From Tetradesmus obliquus (lineage: Eukaryota; Chlorophyta; Chlorophyceae; Sphaeropleales; Scenedesmaceae): 64,000 nt of DNA. The stretch is from assembly GCA_030272155.1 (NCBI GenBank), contig CP126207.1:434001-498000 (forward strand), given 5' to 3'. This document shows positions 35,509 through 45,792 of this stretch, in pieces. The notes under the pieces are model-generated. The model saw only the letters and a list, made by a program, of their open reading frames with translations, searched no databases and was not told the origin of the DNA. Positions within the stretch are counted from its first letter, which is position 1. Each line of letters starts with the position of its first letter. The position numbers and the translations under genes were made by a program.

Positions 35509-38500
35509 GCCGGCAGTGCTTCAACTGGAGGAGCACTGGCGGCCGGGCAGCCGGCAGCTGGGATATGTAACAGTTACGAGGCCGTTACGACAGGTGAGGC
35601 AGGGTGTGTGGGAGCAGTTTCCTTTTTTTCCTGAATATGCAGCAAGGTCCTTTTGAAGTGGGGTGCGGGATTGCTCAGCTTGCACAAGAACAAGCACACA
35701 CACTTGCTGTAGCAGCCCTTGGAGCGAGGCAAAAAACTGGCAGTGCTGCAGCTAGGGTAGAGCGCTGCCGGCCAGGCAGCCGGCGACCGTGGTACGTGAC
35801 TGTTACAAGGCCGTCACACAGGTGAGGCGGGGTGTGTGGGGGCTGCCGGCCAGGCAGCCGGCGACCGTGGTACGTGACTGTTACAAGGCCGTCACACAGG
35901 TGAGGCGGGGTGTGTGGGGGCTGCCGGCCAGGCAGCCGGCGACCGTGGTACGTGACTGTTACAAGGCCGTCACACAGGTGAGGCGGGGTGTGTGGGGGCT
36001 GCCGGCCAGGCAGCCGGCGACCGTGGTACGTGACTGTTACAAGGCCGTCACACAGGTGAGGCGGGGTGTGTGGGGGCTGCCGGCCAGGCAGCCGGCGACC
36101 GTGGTACGTGACTGTTACAAGGCCGTCACACAGGTGAGGCGGGGTGTGTGGGGGCTGCCGGCCAGGCAGCCGGCGACCGTGGTACGTGACTGTTACAAGG
36201 CCGTCACACAGGTGAGGCGGGGTGTGTGGGGGCTGCCGGCCAGGCAGCCGGCGACCGGGGTACGTGACTGTTACAAGGCCGTCACACAGGTGAGGCGGGG
36301 TGTGTGGGGGCTGCCGGCCAGGCAGCCGGCGACCGGGGTACATGACTGTTACAAGGCCGTCACACAGGTGAGGCGGGGTGTGTGGGGGCTGCCGGCCAGG
36401 CAGCCGGCGACCGTGGTACGTGACTGTTACAAGGCCGTCACACAGGTGAGGCGGGGTGTATGGGGGCTGCCGGCCAAGCAGCCGGCAGCCGGGGTACGTG
36501 ACTGTTACAAGGCCGTTACGACAGGCGACAGCCAATTAACCATGCTGGATCTGTAGTTGGCTGCCTGCTTAATGATAAACTAAACTGGACAACCGGCTTG
36601 TGAACTGCTGTGCAGGGCCGGCTGAAGCTTGCGCTTCAGGAGGTTTTGGTGATGAGCCTGTTTACTTAGCCATTGTATTTTGTATGACTGATATCTAGTT
36701 CATCTTTGGTGAATTGTGCCAAAGTTTACGGCTGCTGACTGCTGTCTGTCTGCAGGGCCGGCTGAAGCTTGCGCTGGAGGAGGTTTTAGTGATGAGCCTA
36801 GACCGCTGTACACCATTTACTGTGCGCCATACGTATGACTCCCTCGTTATCTTTATATAAGATTGCTGACTGCTGTGCAGGGCCGGCTGAAGCTTGCACA
36901 GCCATTCAACCATGCTGGATTTGTTATTGGCAGCCTGCATAAAGCAAACAAATGAAAAACAATGTGTGTGAACTGCTGTGCAGGGCCGGCTGAAGCTTGC
37001 GCTGGAGGAGGTTTTGGTGATGAGCCTGTTTACTTGGCATTTGTGTGATGTGTGACCACCTACGTACAATTGCTAAATTCTCTGCGCTGATTGTGCGTTT
37101 GCAGGGCCGGCTGAAGCTTGCGCTTGAGGAGGTTTTGGTGATGCGCCTAATTGCTTGGCCATTATATAGTATGTGACTTATCTCTAGTTCATCCGTGGTG
37201 AATTGTCACTCATTTTCATGGCTGCTGACTGCTGTGCTTTTGCAGGGCCGGTCGAAGCTTGCACTGGAGGAGGTGTTAGTGGAGGAGGTGTTAGTGAAGA
37301 GCCTGTTTACTTGGCAATGTTTGATGTATGACTGAGCTTTAGCAACTACCTAACTCACAATTGCTACAATTTTCTGCGCTGATTGTGTGTTTGTAGGGCC
37401 GGCTGAAGCTTGCGCTTGAGGAGGTGTTAGTGATGAGCCTAGACCCTGTCGCCCCTGACAGCCCCCACGGCAGCAGCAGCAGCATCGGCGGCGGCAGTGA
37501 CGGCTACTTGGCAGTGACAGCAGCAGCAGCAGCAGCAGCAGCAGCGGGGCTGGGGCATCAGTCAGATCTGCACATGGATCTCCAGCAGCAGCAGCAGCAG
37601 CAGGGAGCAGGAGAAGTGCTGGCCATACAGCAGCACCAGCAGCAGCAGCTACATGTAGAGCAGCAGCCGCACGAGCATCCAGACAGCAGGCTAGCGGCAG
37701 CAGCAGCAGGTGATATACAGCAGCAGCAGCGGGCTGCGTGTGTCATGTCACACCAGCTGTGTGACGATCTGTTACAAGCCAGCAGCCTATCAGGCTCGGA
37801 AACTGACCTGACAGCTGACTCAGCAGCAGCAGCAGCAGCGTCACCTCTGCAGCAGCAGCAGCAGCAGCAGTTGGCAGCAGCAGCAGCAGCAGTGAGTGCG
37901 CCGCTGCCATGCGTGACAGAGGAGGCTGCAAGCGAGCTGCTGTCTGTCAGCAGCATCAGCTCCACGCCCGAGGCACCAAGCCTCACTGCTGCTGCTGCTG
38001 CTGGCAGCAGCAGCAGCAACTTACAGCAGCAGCAGCAGCAGCATCATGTGCGGCGGCTGCCGCTGCTGAAACCTGCCACTGCAGTGAAGCAGCAGGGCTG
38101 CGGGTTGGATGCTGTTGCCGGCGGGAGCAAGACAGCTGCGCTGCGGGTACTGCTTGCCGAAGACAATGCCATAAACATGAAGGTAGGGTTTTGTGGCCTT
38201 TTCTGTTCGGGGTTTGTGTGCCTGGGGTTTAGTGGCGAGGGCTGCGGGCTGGATGCTGCTGCTGGTGGGAGCAAGACAGCTGCGCTGCGCTGGTGCTGCT
38301 GGCTGAGGACAACGCCATTAACATGAAGGTGGGGTTTTGCGGCCCTTTCTGTTTGCGGTTTTTGTGCCTGAGGTTTTGTGGCTTGGGTTGCGGGCTGGAT
38401 GCGTTTGCTGGCGACAGCAAGCACTGGCAGCAGTGGCGGATTGAATCACTGACAGATTGGTCGCTGACGATCACCGCTGCTGCTGCAGGTTGCAACCAAC

Positions 38501-38676
38501 ATTCTTGTCCGTATCGGCGTGCAGCAAGTGGCTCAGGCAGTGAACGGCGCGGAAGCCAATTGCTGACGCTGCTGCTGCGGGTGCTGCTGCCGCTGCTCCT
38601 GCTGCAGGTGGCGACTGGTATCCTGGCTCGTATCGGCGTGCAGCAAGTGGCTCAGGCCATCAATGTCTGACAAGGA

Positions 38677-38713
<37 letters not shown>

Positions 38714-38829
38714 AGGTTGCAACCGGCATTCTTGCGCGCATCGGCGTGCAGCAAGTGGCTCAGGCAGTCAACGGCGCGGAAGCACTGGCGGCAGTGGAGG
38801 CGCGATGTGCACCAAGCCACTGACCAGTG

Positions 38830-38887
<58 letters not shown>

Positions 38888-39413
38888 CCGCAGGTGGCCA
38901 CTGGTATCCTAGCTCGCATCGGCGTGCAGCAAGTGGCTCAGGCAGTGAACGGCGCGGAAGCACTAGCGGCAGTGGAGGCACGCGGCGGCGGCGATGCTTT
39001 CGATGTGCTGCTGATCGATCTGCACATGCCCTTGATGGGCGGCATGGAGGTGGGTTACTATAACATGTTTTTCAGATACAGGGCATCTGCAAAGGTTTGG
39101 GGTTTTGAGAGGTGGAAAAGTTGTAGGAAGGTAAAATGTGTTGGTGGCCGTGATGCTTTTTATGTGCTGCTGATCGGTGTGCTGCTGATCGACCTGCACA
39201 TGCCCTTGATGGGCGGCATGGAAGTGTGTGGGTTTATATCCTGCACTTGCTAAGACAGTTGGCGACGGTTTCGGCATTCGTGATTACTTGCATATGCATT
39301 GAATGGTTGTGGCTGGGGTGCTTTTGACGGTGTCAGGGCAGCAGGGGGACCTGGTGCGATCCAGCTGCATATGATTGCACACTCTGCAGGCAAATATCTG
39401 CTCCAACCTACAT

Positions 39414-39458
<45 letters not shown>

Positions 39459-41069
39459 AGTGTGTGTCGTGCTTCAAGCAGCGCTACCCTCACAGCAGGA
39501 GCGTGCTGGTGGCGGTGACAGCAGACGCATTTGAGGACACGCGCGACAGGTGCGGCAATGCAAAGTAACATATAAACCAACATCAACATACAAAATACAT
39601 ACAAAATGTAGTACTGATACTCCAATCAGAATATTTTATGGAGAACTGTACTGGCACTTATCTTTGTCAACAGCAGTACATCAAGCAGCGCTACCCTCAT
39701 AGCCGGAGCGTGCTGGTGGCGGTGACAGCAGACGCCTTTGAGGACACGCGCGACAGGTGCGGCAATGCAAAATAACATATAAATTTAGATTAACATACAA
39801 GATAGCGGTGCTGATAATTTGATCAGAAGTTCCCATGGAGAAAAGTACCAGCATGTATCTTCATCAACAACAGTACATCAAGCAGCGTCCCCCTCACAGC
39901 AGGAGCGTGCTGGCACACGAGACAGGTGCGGCAATGCGCTGTCTGCTGTTTTCAAGTACAACTTGCAGGTATCCCCTATCACTATCTTTGTATGAATACT
40001 GTGGTTTGAGCAGGGGGGGGGGGGGGCACGCAAGAAAGTGTAGGACATCATCATAAAAAACCTTGACGGGCCCTAGACACCCCCCCACCCCCCCACCCCA
40101 CTGCAGAAATGTGCGCTGTCAGGCCCCAGAAGTACATATATATTATGTTATAACTATTATATCATTTCTGGACCCTGAAAGCTGTGCTTTGGCGTGGTTG
40201 CAACATCACACGAACGATCTGATGTCTCTGCTGTACTGCTACTGCCGCCACCCCCGGCGCGTCTCGGTGTCTGTCTGCCACCTTGTTATCCTCGGGTATT
40301 TATGGCCAGGATATCAAAACGTGTGCAAACAACAGTACATGACCTAAGCTTTCATATGAGCCCACTCTTGCCTTCATCGGGCTCCTGGCAAAAAAGTTCG
40401 GACCCCCAAGACAAAAAAGTTAGTGGGCCCCCAGACACCCACCCACCCCCCCTCTCCAAAACCACCTCAGAACCCCTGTACAAACTTGCAGTAGTCAATT
40501 TACATTGTATATAAGATGTTCTGAAGTTGCCAGCTAAAAAGGGATGATGATGCTGTCAGTGGAGAAAGTGCCCCCCCCCCCCCCCTTGGTTTGAGTTGTA
40601 TCATATCTTGCTAGTCATTCCACAGCAGGAGCGTGCTGGTGGCAGTGACAGCAGATGCGTTGAGGACACGCGCGGCAGGTGGCTGTTAATGAATGTTGAT
40701 AACATTTGGTCGGTACAGACATGTTAATTATGGGCCACTATGGCTTGCTATGATGTACTGTGGGTTCTCCTCTTACCCTGGTTGGCCTTCAATTGCGCTG
40801 TGCACAATCGTAGACCCTCTTTCTGGAGGCTTGAAATAGGTCAGCAGGCGCTTACATGCTATGTGTCATCCAATTATGCTGCCTGTGCACTTGCCCTGCT
40901 GCTGCTGCTGGGGTTTAACAGGTGCCTGGAGGCAGGGTTTGACGCCTGGCTGGCTAAACCCTTCCGGGTGGAGGACCTGGTCAAAGTGATCTCGGACAGC
41001 CAAGCGAGGCTGCAGCAGAGCAGCGGCAGCAGCAGCAGCAGTGCAGCAGCAGGTGCTTGGAAGCAGTGA
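22836..41069 (+). CDS. Hybrid LOV-domain sensor histidine kinase (blue-light receptor type)
   Basis: LOV domains bind flavin and form a cysteine adduct in blue light; here one controls a histidine kinase with receiver domains. Fourteen exons keep phase: 22836-23549, 24769-24857, 25027-25180, 26256-26404, 27598-27760, 28970-29035, 30021-30335, 32528-32942, 33430-34096, 35245-35593, 37397-38182, 38894-39049, 39461-39549 and 40922-41069 (TGA), giving 1419 residues. Order, counted from the first visible residue: coiled coil (about 1-40, [19 protein letters not shown]); LOV (about 187-307, NCRFLQ); HisKA (H-box [11 protein letters not shown]); HATPase (NNAVKFT, DTGIGIS, GGSGLGL); degenerate receiver (about 800-1040); canonical receiver (about 1272-1410, [27 protein letters not shown]). 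The 5' exon(s) are missing. LOV kinases are known in bacteria and in prasinophytes such as Ostreococcus. An aureochrome is excluded by the kinase and lack of a basic region. Confidence 0.9.
23393..25142 (+). other. LOV domain of the kinase (three exons)
   Basis: The domain starts at [20 protein letters not shown] in the end of exon 1 and runs through [16 protein letters not shown]. It continues in the second exon ([19 protein letters not shown]) and ends in the third ([18 protein letters not shown], then [12 protein letters not shown]). The photoactive cysteine codon is TGC at 23535-23537. The order of these motifs matches plant phototropin LOV domains (NCRFLQG, L.N....G..F.N.L...P, F.G.Q.D). 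An active flavin photocycle is therefore expected. Confidence 0.9.
23550..24768 (+). repeat. Intron array: copies of the LOV-Cys exon end, then of the next exon start
   Basis: Copies of the exon 1 end (coding [22 protein letters not shown], each followed by gtgggt) lie at about 23630-23709, 23792-23873, 23945-23975 (fragment), 24003-24119, 24196-24271 and 24320-24393. Copies of the following exon's start (GSCSDQEIR) preceded by (CTG)nCAG acceptors lie at about 24529-24600 and 24646-24715. Thus the codon for the photoactive Cys exists several times in the gene. Confidence 0.9.
25181..26255 (+). repeat. Intron array: copies of the LOV C-terminal exon and of the HisKA exon start
   Basis: Copies of the exon end coding [20 protein letters not shown] with its donor lie at about 25361-25420, 25519-25580, 25671-25732, 25829-25890 and 26007-26042. 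A truncated copy of the following exon (H-box included, acceptor (CTG)nCAG) lies at about 26101-26178. Spacers repeat 'catatgacatgttatgtaa'. Confidence 0.9.
26405..27597 (+). repeat. Intron array: HisKA exon end and next exon start
   Basis: Copies of the exon end ([20 protein letters not shown] then donor) lie at about 26470-26570 and 26690-26757. Copies of the next exon's start ([14 protein letters not shown], each with 'aacgcag' or similar acceptor) lie at about 27003-27090, 27152-27235, 27300-27385 and 27448-27535, with a spacing close to 148 bases. Confidence 0.9.
27761..28969 (+). repeat. Intron array: eight copies of the exon end coding [15 protein letters not shown]
   Basis: Copies with donors lie at about 27812-27871, 27932-27985, 28035-28100, 28150-28219, 28273-28341, 28395-28454, 28540-28595 and 28646-28713, spaced 110-125 bases. 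The spacers repeat 'ttttcagtgca...tgtgcagcctgcag', which supplies an acceptor for each copy. The intron ends with a CTG tract at 28890-28969. Confidence 0.9.
29036..30020 (+). repeat. Intron array: eight copies of the N-box exon start
   Basis: Copies of 'accag' plus the codons for [14 protein letters not shown] lie at about 29263, 29331, 29461, 29547, 29636, 29724, 29810 and 29899. Some are damaged (for example the copy at 29461 lacks a codon pair and that at 29810 has an inserted base). The true exon follows at 30021. Confidence 0.9.
30336..32527 (+). repeat. Intron array: G1-box exon ends, then G2-box exon starts
   Basis: After the exon come copies of its 3' end ([20 protein letters not shown], then donor) at about 30401-30588, 30657-30840, 30890-30965 and 31030-31211. 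Then come copies of the next exon's start ([20 protein letters not shown] with acceptor) at about 31407, 31562, 31713, 31897, 32113 and 32326. This intron shows the two-sided pattern most clearly. Confidence 0.9.
32943..33429 (+). repeat. Intron with three copies of the next exon start and CTG tracts
   Basis: Copies of 'acagagc(g/a)cgagaccat' preceded by CTG tracts occur near 33137 (diverged), 33228 and 33336, before the true exon at 33430. The CTG runs lie at about 33195-33222, 33285-33325 and 33391-33420. Confidence 0.85.
34097..35244 (+). repeat. Intron array around REC1: exon ends then exon starts
   Basis: Copies of the preceding exon end ([18 protein letters not shown]-type reading, then 'caccacacaag' donor) lie at about 34182-34270, 34358-34446 and 34535-34586. 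Copies of the next exon's start ([14 protein letters not shown]) with acceptor lie at about 34781-34830, 34916-34970 and 35074-35135. Confidence 0.9.
35594..36540 (+). repeat. 78-bp minisatellite, each unit containing a splice donor
   Basis: About ten head-to-tail copies of a 78-base unit occupy roughly 35762-36535. Units are almost identical. Each contains the exon end 'gttacaaggccgtcacacag' followed by gtgagg, so each carries a full donor site of the preceding exon. Because 78 is a multiple of three, the array is open on both strands (about 255 codons on plus and 286 on minus), which mimics genes. The low divergence shows recent amplification or homogenisation. Confidence 0.95.
36541..37396 (+). 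repeat. Six copies of the next exon start ([15 protein letters not shown])
   Basis: Copies of 'gcagggccggctgaagcttg' lie at about 36615, 36754, 36880, 36982, 37104 and 37245 before the true exon at 37397. The true exon uses a TAG acceptor. Copies differ by small changes (one lacks the rest of the exon, one has a 21-base internal duplication of 'ggaggaggtgttagt'). Confidence 0.9.
38183..38893 (+). repeat. Intron array between REC2 exons
   Basis: A copy of the preceding exon end ([18 protein letters not shown] region, then donor) lies at about 38240-38329, and a further fragment near 38385-38430. Copies of the next exon's start ([20 protein letters not shown]) lie at about 38490-38560, 38609-38668 and 38715-38812, each preceded by a CTG tract that ends as the acceptor. 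A long CTG tract at 38831-38885 precedes the true exon. Confidence 0.9.
39050..40921 (+). repeat. Introns flanking the VTADAF exon of REC2, with copies and unrelated inserted DNA
   Basis: A copy of the phospho-acceptor exon's end ([15 protein letters not shown]) lies at about 39150-39230. Copies of the exon 39461-39549 lie at about 39675-39758, 39868-39926 and 40620-40678. Between the last two, 39960-40610 is different DNA with homopolymer G and C runs and two similar segments rich in 'ccccagacaccccccacc', which looks inserted. Confidence 0.8.
40012..40590. repeat. Homopolymer G/C tracts
   Basis: A run of about 15 G lies at 40012-40026, C-rich runs at 40079-40098 and 40438-40450, and about 17 C at 40570-40586. 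Such runs are absent from most of the window and could form G-quadruplexes or be assembly-sensitive. Confidence 0.85.
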
Positions 41070-42000
41070 TCTATCGTTGCCATCTTCAAGTAGCAGCAGC
41101 AGCGGCAGAGGCATTTGCAGGTGGCTGGCTAAGCCCTTCCGGGTGGAGGACCTAGTCAAAGTGATTTCGGACAGCCAAGCGAGGCTGCAGCAGAGCAGCG
41201 GCAGCAGCAGCAGTGCAGCAGCAGGCGCTTGGAAGCAGTGATGGCTTGCGAGCAGCGGATGGAGCGCTAGCATCACCAGCAGCAGCAGCAGCTGATGCTG
41301 CCTGTGCAGGTGGCTGGCCTTATTACCTCATGGTGAAAAGATTTAGTCACGGTCATCTCTGACGGCCAAGCGAGGCTGCAGCAGAGCAGTGGCGGCAGCG
41401 GCAGGTGCTTAGATGTGAGTAGTCAGATGTCTGCTATACAGCACCAGCTGCGGCTGCAGGACAGCAGCAGCAGCAGCTGCTGCAGTGGCTGCTGGAAGTG
41501 AGTAGTTACGTGTCTGCTGTACAGCACCAGCTGCGGCTGCAGGACAGCAGCAGCAGCAGCTGCTGCAGTGGCTGCTGGAAGTGAGTAGTAACGTGTCTGT
41601 AGCACCGCGCCAGCTGCGGCTGCAGGAAAGAAGCAGCAGGAGCAGCAGCAGTGGCCGCTGGAAGTGAGTAGTCAGACGTCTGCTGTACAGCACCAGCTGC
41701 GGCTGCAGGACAGCAGCATCAGCAGCTGCTGCAGTGGCTGCTGGAAGTGAGTAGTTACGTGTCTGTAGCACCGCGCCAGCTGCGGCTGCAGGAAAGAAGC
41801 AGCAGGAGCAGCAGCAGTGGCTGCTGGAAGTGAGTAGTCAGACGTCTGCTGTACAGCACCAGCTGCGGCTGCAGGACAGCAGCAGCAGCAGCAGTTCAGC
41901 TGCAGTTCAGCTGTGTTCCACAGATTTAGGCACAGCCCGTTAGGCACAGCTGCAGCAGAACAGCTGCTGCTGCTGCTGCTGCAGGTGCTTGGAAGTATGC
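41070..42000 (+). repeat. Copies of the LOV-kinase last exon and a ~110-bp tandem repeat
   Basis: The last exon with its stop is repeated at about 41118-41241 ([19 protein letters not shown], stop TGA), and in damaged form at 41320-41400. From about 41400 to 41990 a unit of about 90-115 bases ('gtacagcaccagctgcggct', 'gcaggacagcagcagcagca', then 'tggaagtgagtagt') repeats five to six times. These are probably 3' UTR or downstream duplications. Confidence 0.85.
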
Positions 42001-43405
42001 GTAGTGGTTTCACACAGCACTTGCGCCGTATCGGTTGAACATGCATGTTTGCTGTGTATGGTGAATTGTGATGGGTGCAAGGTCGGTCTGACTACACAAC
42101 GGTCCGGCCCCTACCAGGCCTGTCGTTGTCTTTCCCGTTTAGGCATGGAGGAGCATATGCTAAACCGGGTTTAGAAGCCGCTTCTGATGCGTAGGCTTTC
42201 AATCTATAACAGGCTCAATGGTTTCAATAAAGCATTGCCTGGCAGCGCTGCCTTGAGTTCAAGGGATAATCACAGCCTGGTGTCTGCTAGCAGACATGAA
42301 TGACAACAGTGTATTGTTGTAAAATTGCTTGCAACCTTCATCAGAATCATGACTGGCCTCATAAAAGGAAGAAGGGTGTTCACGACGCACAGGGCAGTTT
42401 ACGGCGGCGCGTTGCAGCTGGAATGGCAGCTAGTGCAGGGCTGCACATGCTAGTCTGAGGTTCAGCAGCCATGGTGGCCTTTCGGGGGGACCACTTCTTG
42501 CCATGCGATTACGCATGATGTTGCAAGTTGCTTGTGATTGTAATGAATGCAATCGGCAAATTTCTTTAAAGGGCGGTGCTGTGTCAGCTGCACTCGTGTT
42601 GGTGAACCTCACGGTGAAGTTGGTGCGTTGCACTTACACTCGTGTTCATTTGATGACAACTTCAAGCGCAATCAATTGATAGGGTGGATTGGATTAAAGG
42701 GTGCTGCAATGTATTCTAACCTTCGAGGTCGTTCGTGATTATTTATTCATTATCAAAGCCGCCAAGGGCGAGACTGGCACGTCCGCAGCTGTAAGCTGTG
42801 AAATGTTTAATTTAAGCCAAGTTTTATTATGATCAGCGAAACAGCAGGGCATATCACACACGCCCTCAGTCGCGGCCTGCTCACTATTAGTCGTCAGTTT
42901 TCGCCACGGTGACGGGCATATCAACGCCCGTCTCCCAGCACATTTGATCAAACACCCTAGCTATACACACTTATCAATAGTCTTAAAGGCACTTCGTTTA
43001 CTATTCCGGTTGAAACGTCGCCTGCTTGCAAGGCAGCGGGCGAGGTGAGGCCATCATAGGCACAAAACAGCTGCGAGCAGCAGGCAACACGCTCACGCAA
43101 GACCAGTTATAACACTATTACAAGAGCGCTATCAATGCATGCTCCTGTATTTCTCTAAGTTGCGAGCACGAGCAGCTGACACTTGAGTCAGCAGGACGGG
43201 CAAATTTGACGTTCAGTAGCACTCTCTCGCGATGCTAGCGGCGTTGCATTATACGAACATCAGCTTTGTAGATGTATGTAACGGTATGAACTGCCTGTAC
43301 CATCCAGCTGCTGCTTGGTGGATTGTGACCGACAAGATTGCACTCACTGAGTGCACTCCGGCTGCTGAGTAGAGCAATGATCAATGATCTCTTCACTACT
43401 AAACA

Positions 43406-43442
<37 letters not shown>

Positions 43443-43483
43443 TCCAGGTATCACTCAACACCTGCGTATCCTCAAACCGAGCC
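42001..43483. other. Intergenic region, no feature resolved
   Basis: Mostly unique, less repetitive DNA with no recognisable exon. A TGTAA motif (the green-algal polyadenylation signal) occurs near 42316, more than 1.2 kb after the kinase stop. A (CTG)11 run lies at 43406-43440 just before the next gene's ATG. Confidence 0.45.
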
Positions 43484-44305
43484 ATGCCTGCAGCTTGTCG
43501 GCTGCAGCGCCTGCAGCCGCTGCTGCTGGCAGTGCTGCTGTGCGCTGCCTGCGCAGCACCCCACATCCGCCCGGCAACTGCTTGCAGGGGCTTGCCAAGT
43601 GCACTGGGCTCTGCTGCAACAGCAAAGCGTGTTGAAAGCACGCTTGAAGTCTGTGACATCAACAGCAGCAGTCTCCCCGGACTCGACGCATCCACCTACA
43701 CCACCGAGTGCACCGCCAACTGCCTGGTGTGTGAGGCAGGAGCCCGGCGCCAGCAGCGGCGCTGCGTGTGTTGCAAAGCTGGCTATCAAGTCAGCCTGAT
43801 TCAAGCCAGTTTCGTCATGTGCAGCATGCCCAATCGGCACCTACAAGGCGCAGCCCGGCATCAGCCAGAAGTGCGCCTCATGCGTAAGTCAAGGCATGAC
43901 AACAGTATCCGTTGCTGCGACGGCCTGCAACGGTGAGCGTCGCATTTGCAGCATTCAATGATGTGCACAAAATGCACATTAGCAGAATGCTGCATGCCCT
44001 ATTTGCACCTACAAGGCACAGCCAGGCATCAGCCACAAATGCGCCTCATGCGCAGCGTTTGGGACGACAACAGTTGCGGTCGCGTCAACAGCCTGCAACG
44101 GTGAGCTGCAGCACCTGCACCGCACTGCACTGCATTGCACTGCACTGCAACGGGAGCTGCATTGCACTGCAATGCTTTGCAGCGCGTACTGAATGTGCCA
44201 GTGGCAACCCAGCACATCTGTTTCATGCATCGCTGCAGTGAGTAGCAAAAACGCACATCCGCAGGATCCCAGCTGTGTAGCCAGGCACCATTCAAAGTGC
44301 CAAGA

Positions 44306-44337
<32 letters not shown>

Positions 44338-45284
44338 CTGCTGCTGCTGCTGCTGCCGACAGCGTGCCGTCCAGGAAGGTCCTTCAACCTCACCACCACC
44401 ACGGACCCTGCACGTGGCAAGCGCATCACCATAAGCCCCTCATGCTTGCAGTGCCCCCTCGGCTCTATCTCACCAGGAGGGCATTTCTTCACTGCCAACA
44501 GCAGCGGGCCAGCCTGCTTTGCCTGCCCTGGAGCATCCACAACCGACAAGGCAGGGAGCACCCGCTGCACATGTGAGTGTGTGCATTACACTGGGGGCAT
44601 TACACCGCCGTTTTTCACCACCAACAGCACCGGCTCAGCCTGCTCTGCCTGCCCTGGAGCATCCGCTACAAACAAAGCAGGGAACACCCGCTGCACATGT
44701 GAGTGTGTGCATTACACTGGGTGCATCACACTGCCGTTTGTCACCATCAACAGCACCAGGCCAGCCTGCTCTGCCTGCCCTGGAGCACTCGCTACAAACA
44801 AAGCAGGAAGCACCCGCTGCAGCTGTGAGTGCCTCGGGTTGCGTGGTTTGTGCTTCACAGTGCTGAGTGCTGTTTTGGCACGCGCCGTTGCAAGCAACCC
44901 CCATGAGCGGTAGATCGGCTCGCTGGGCTTGTGCCTGAGGTAGGTCCGTCCTATACTTTGGTATTGGTATTGGTTTTGGTCTGGGAATTGGTAGTGGTAT
45001 AGGCGCGCAATAATCTAGATCAGCAGGAGGCCTGTCTTTTGGTGCCAACAGCAGCGGGCGTGCCTGGCCAGGAGCATCCACAACCAACACAGCAGGCAGC
45101 GCGCGCTGCAACCGTGAGTGCTGTGTAGTGTGCAAGTTGCAATTACACATATGATCTGGTGAGCATTGAAGGTGCATCAAGCACGTACGTATGGACTCAA
45201 TGTACATGTGCATTGTGTGTTGCTGCAATCTGCCATGTTGTGTTGGTCAAATTATCTGCTGGTGGTAACCCCCGCTTCAACACA

Positions 45285-45325
<41 letters not shown>

Positions 45326-45327
45326 TG

Positions 45328-45405
<78 letters not shown>

Positions 45406-45744
45406 GCAGCATGCAAACCAGGGCACACGGGACCCCTGCCGTGCAGTGACTGCACGCCCCGTTGGCAGCTGGTCTGCTGGCGGACTCATTGCTGCAATGA
45501 TCAACTGGTGAGATCTCCTGTGGCATCCGTACATGTGACACACATGTAACATACATGTAACGGGTTGCAACACTTGCAATGATTATAAAGTTGAATTATA
45601 ACATGACATGCTGGACTTGAAGCAATTAAGATGGGAGGGAGAACCTCACTGCCTATTGCTGGGTCAACAGGTGTGTGAGGCGTCGTTTCGTTGTGGGTTG
45701 CGCATTTGTCTGACACTGTTGCTGCTGCCTGCCTCCTTTTGCGC

Positions 45745-45792
<48 letters not shown>

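Larger units (their letters stand above)
33766..37445 (+). other. Degenerate first receiver domain (REC1)
   Basis: The segment starts at [20 protein letters not shown]. Where a working receiver has an acidic pair (ED or DD) this has EP. The phospho-acceptor position looks kept in [11 protein letters not shown], but the usual Lys near the end reads TRPLRQ, with Arg in its place. It ends with [11 protein letters not shown]. Low-complexity inserts interrupt it. It resembles the receiver-like domain that precedes the true receiver in plant hybrid kinases and is probably not phosphorylated. Confidence 0.7.
38135..41020 (+). other. Canonical C-terminal receiver domain (REC2)
   Basis: The acidic pocket is in [11 protein letters not shown] at the end of exon 37397-38182. 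The phospho-acceptor Asp codon is GAT at 39017-39019 in [12 protein letters not shown]. The Thr is in [15 protein letters not shown] (exon 39461-39549). The conserved Lys is AAA at 40956-40958 in LAKPF. All expected residues are present, so phosphotransfer from the kinase and onward to an HPt protein is likely. Confidence 0.9.

Noticed and set aside
35675-36535. Minus-strand open frame of 286 codons with perfect repeats
   Set aside because: It exists only because the 78-bp unit is divisible by three and stop-free in that frame. It is antisense to the kinase intron array.
35762-36535. CRISPR-like regular repeat array
   Set aside because: Units are contiguous with no unique spacers, and each contains an exon fragment plus donor in a eukaryotic gene.
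45197-45579. Minus-strand poly-Ser, poly-Gln and poly-Ala frames
   Set aside because: They are antisense readings of an intronic CTG tract in the cysteine-rich gene.
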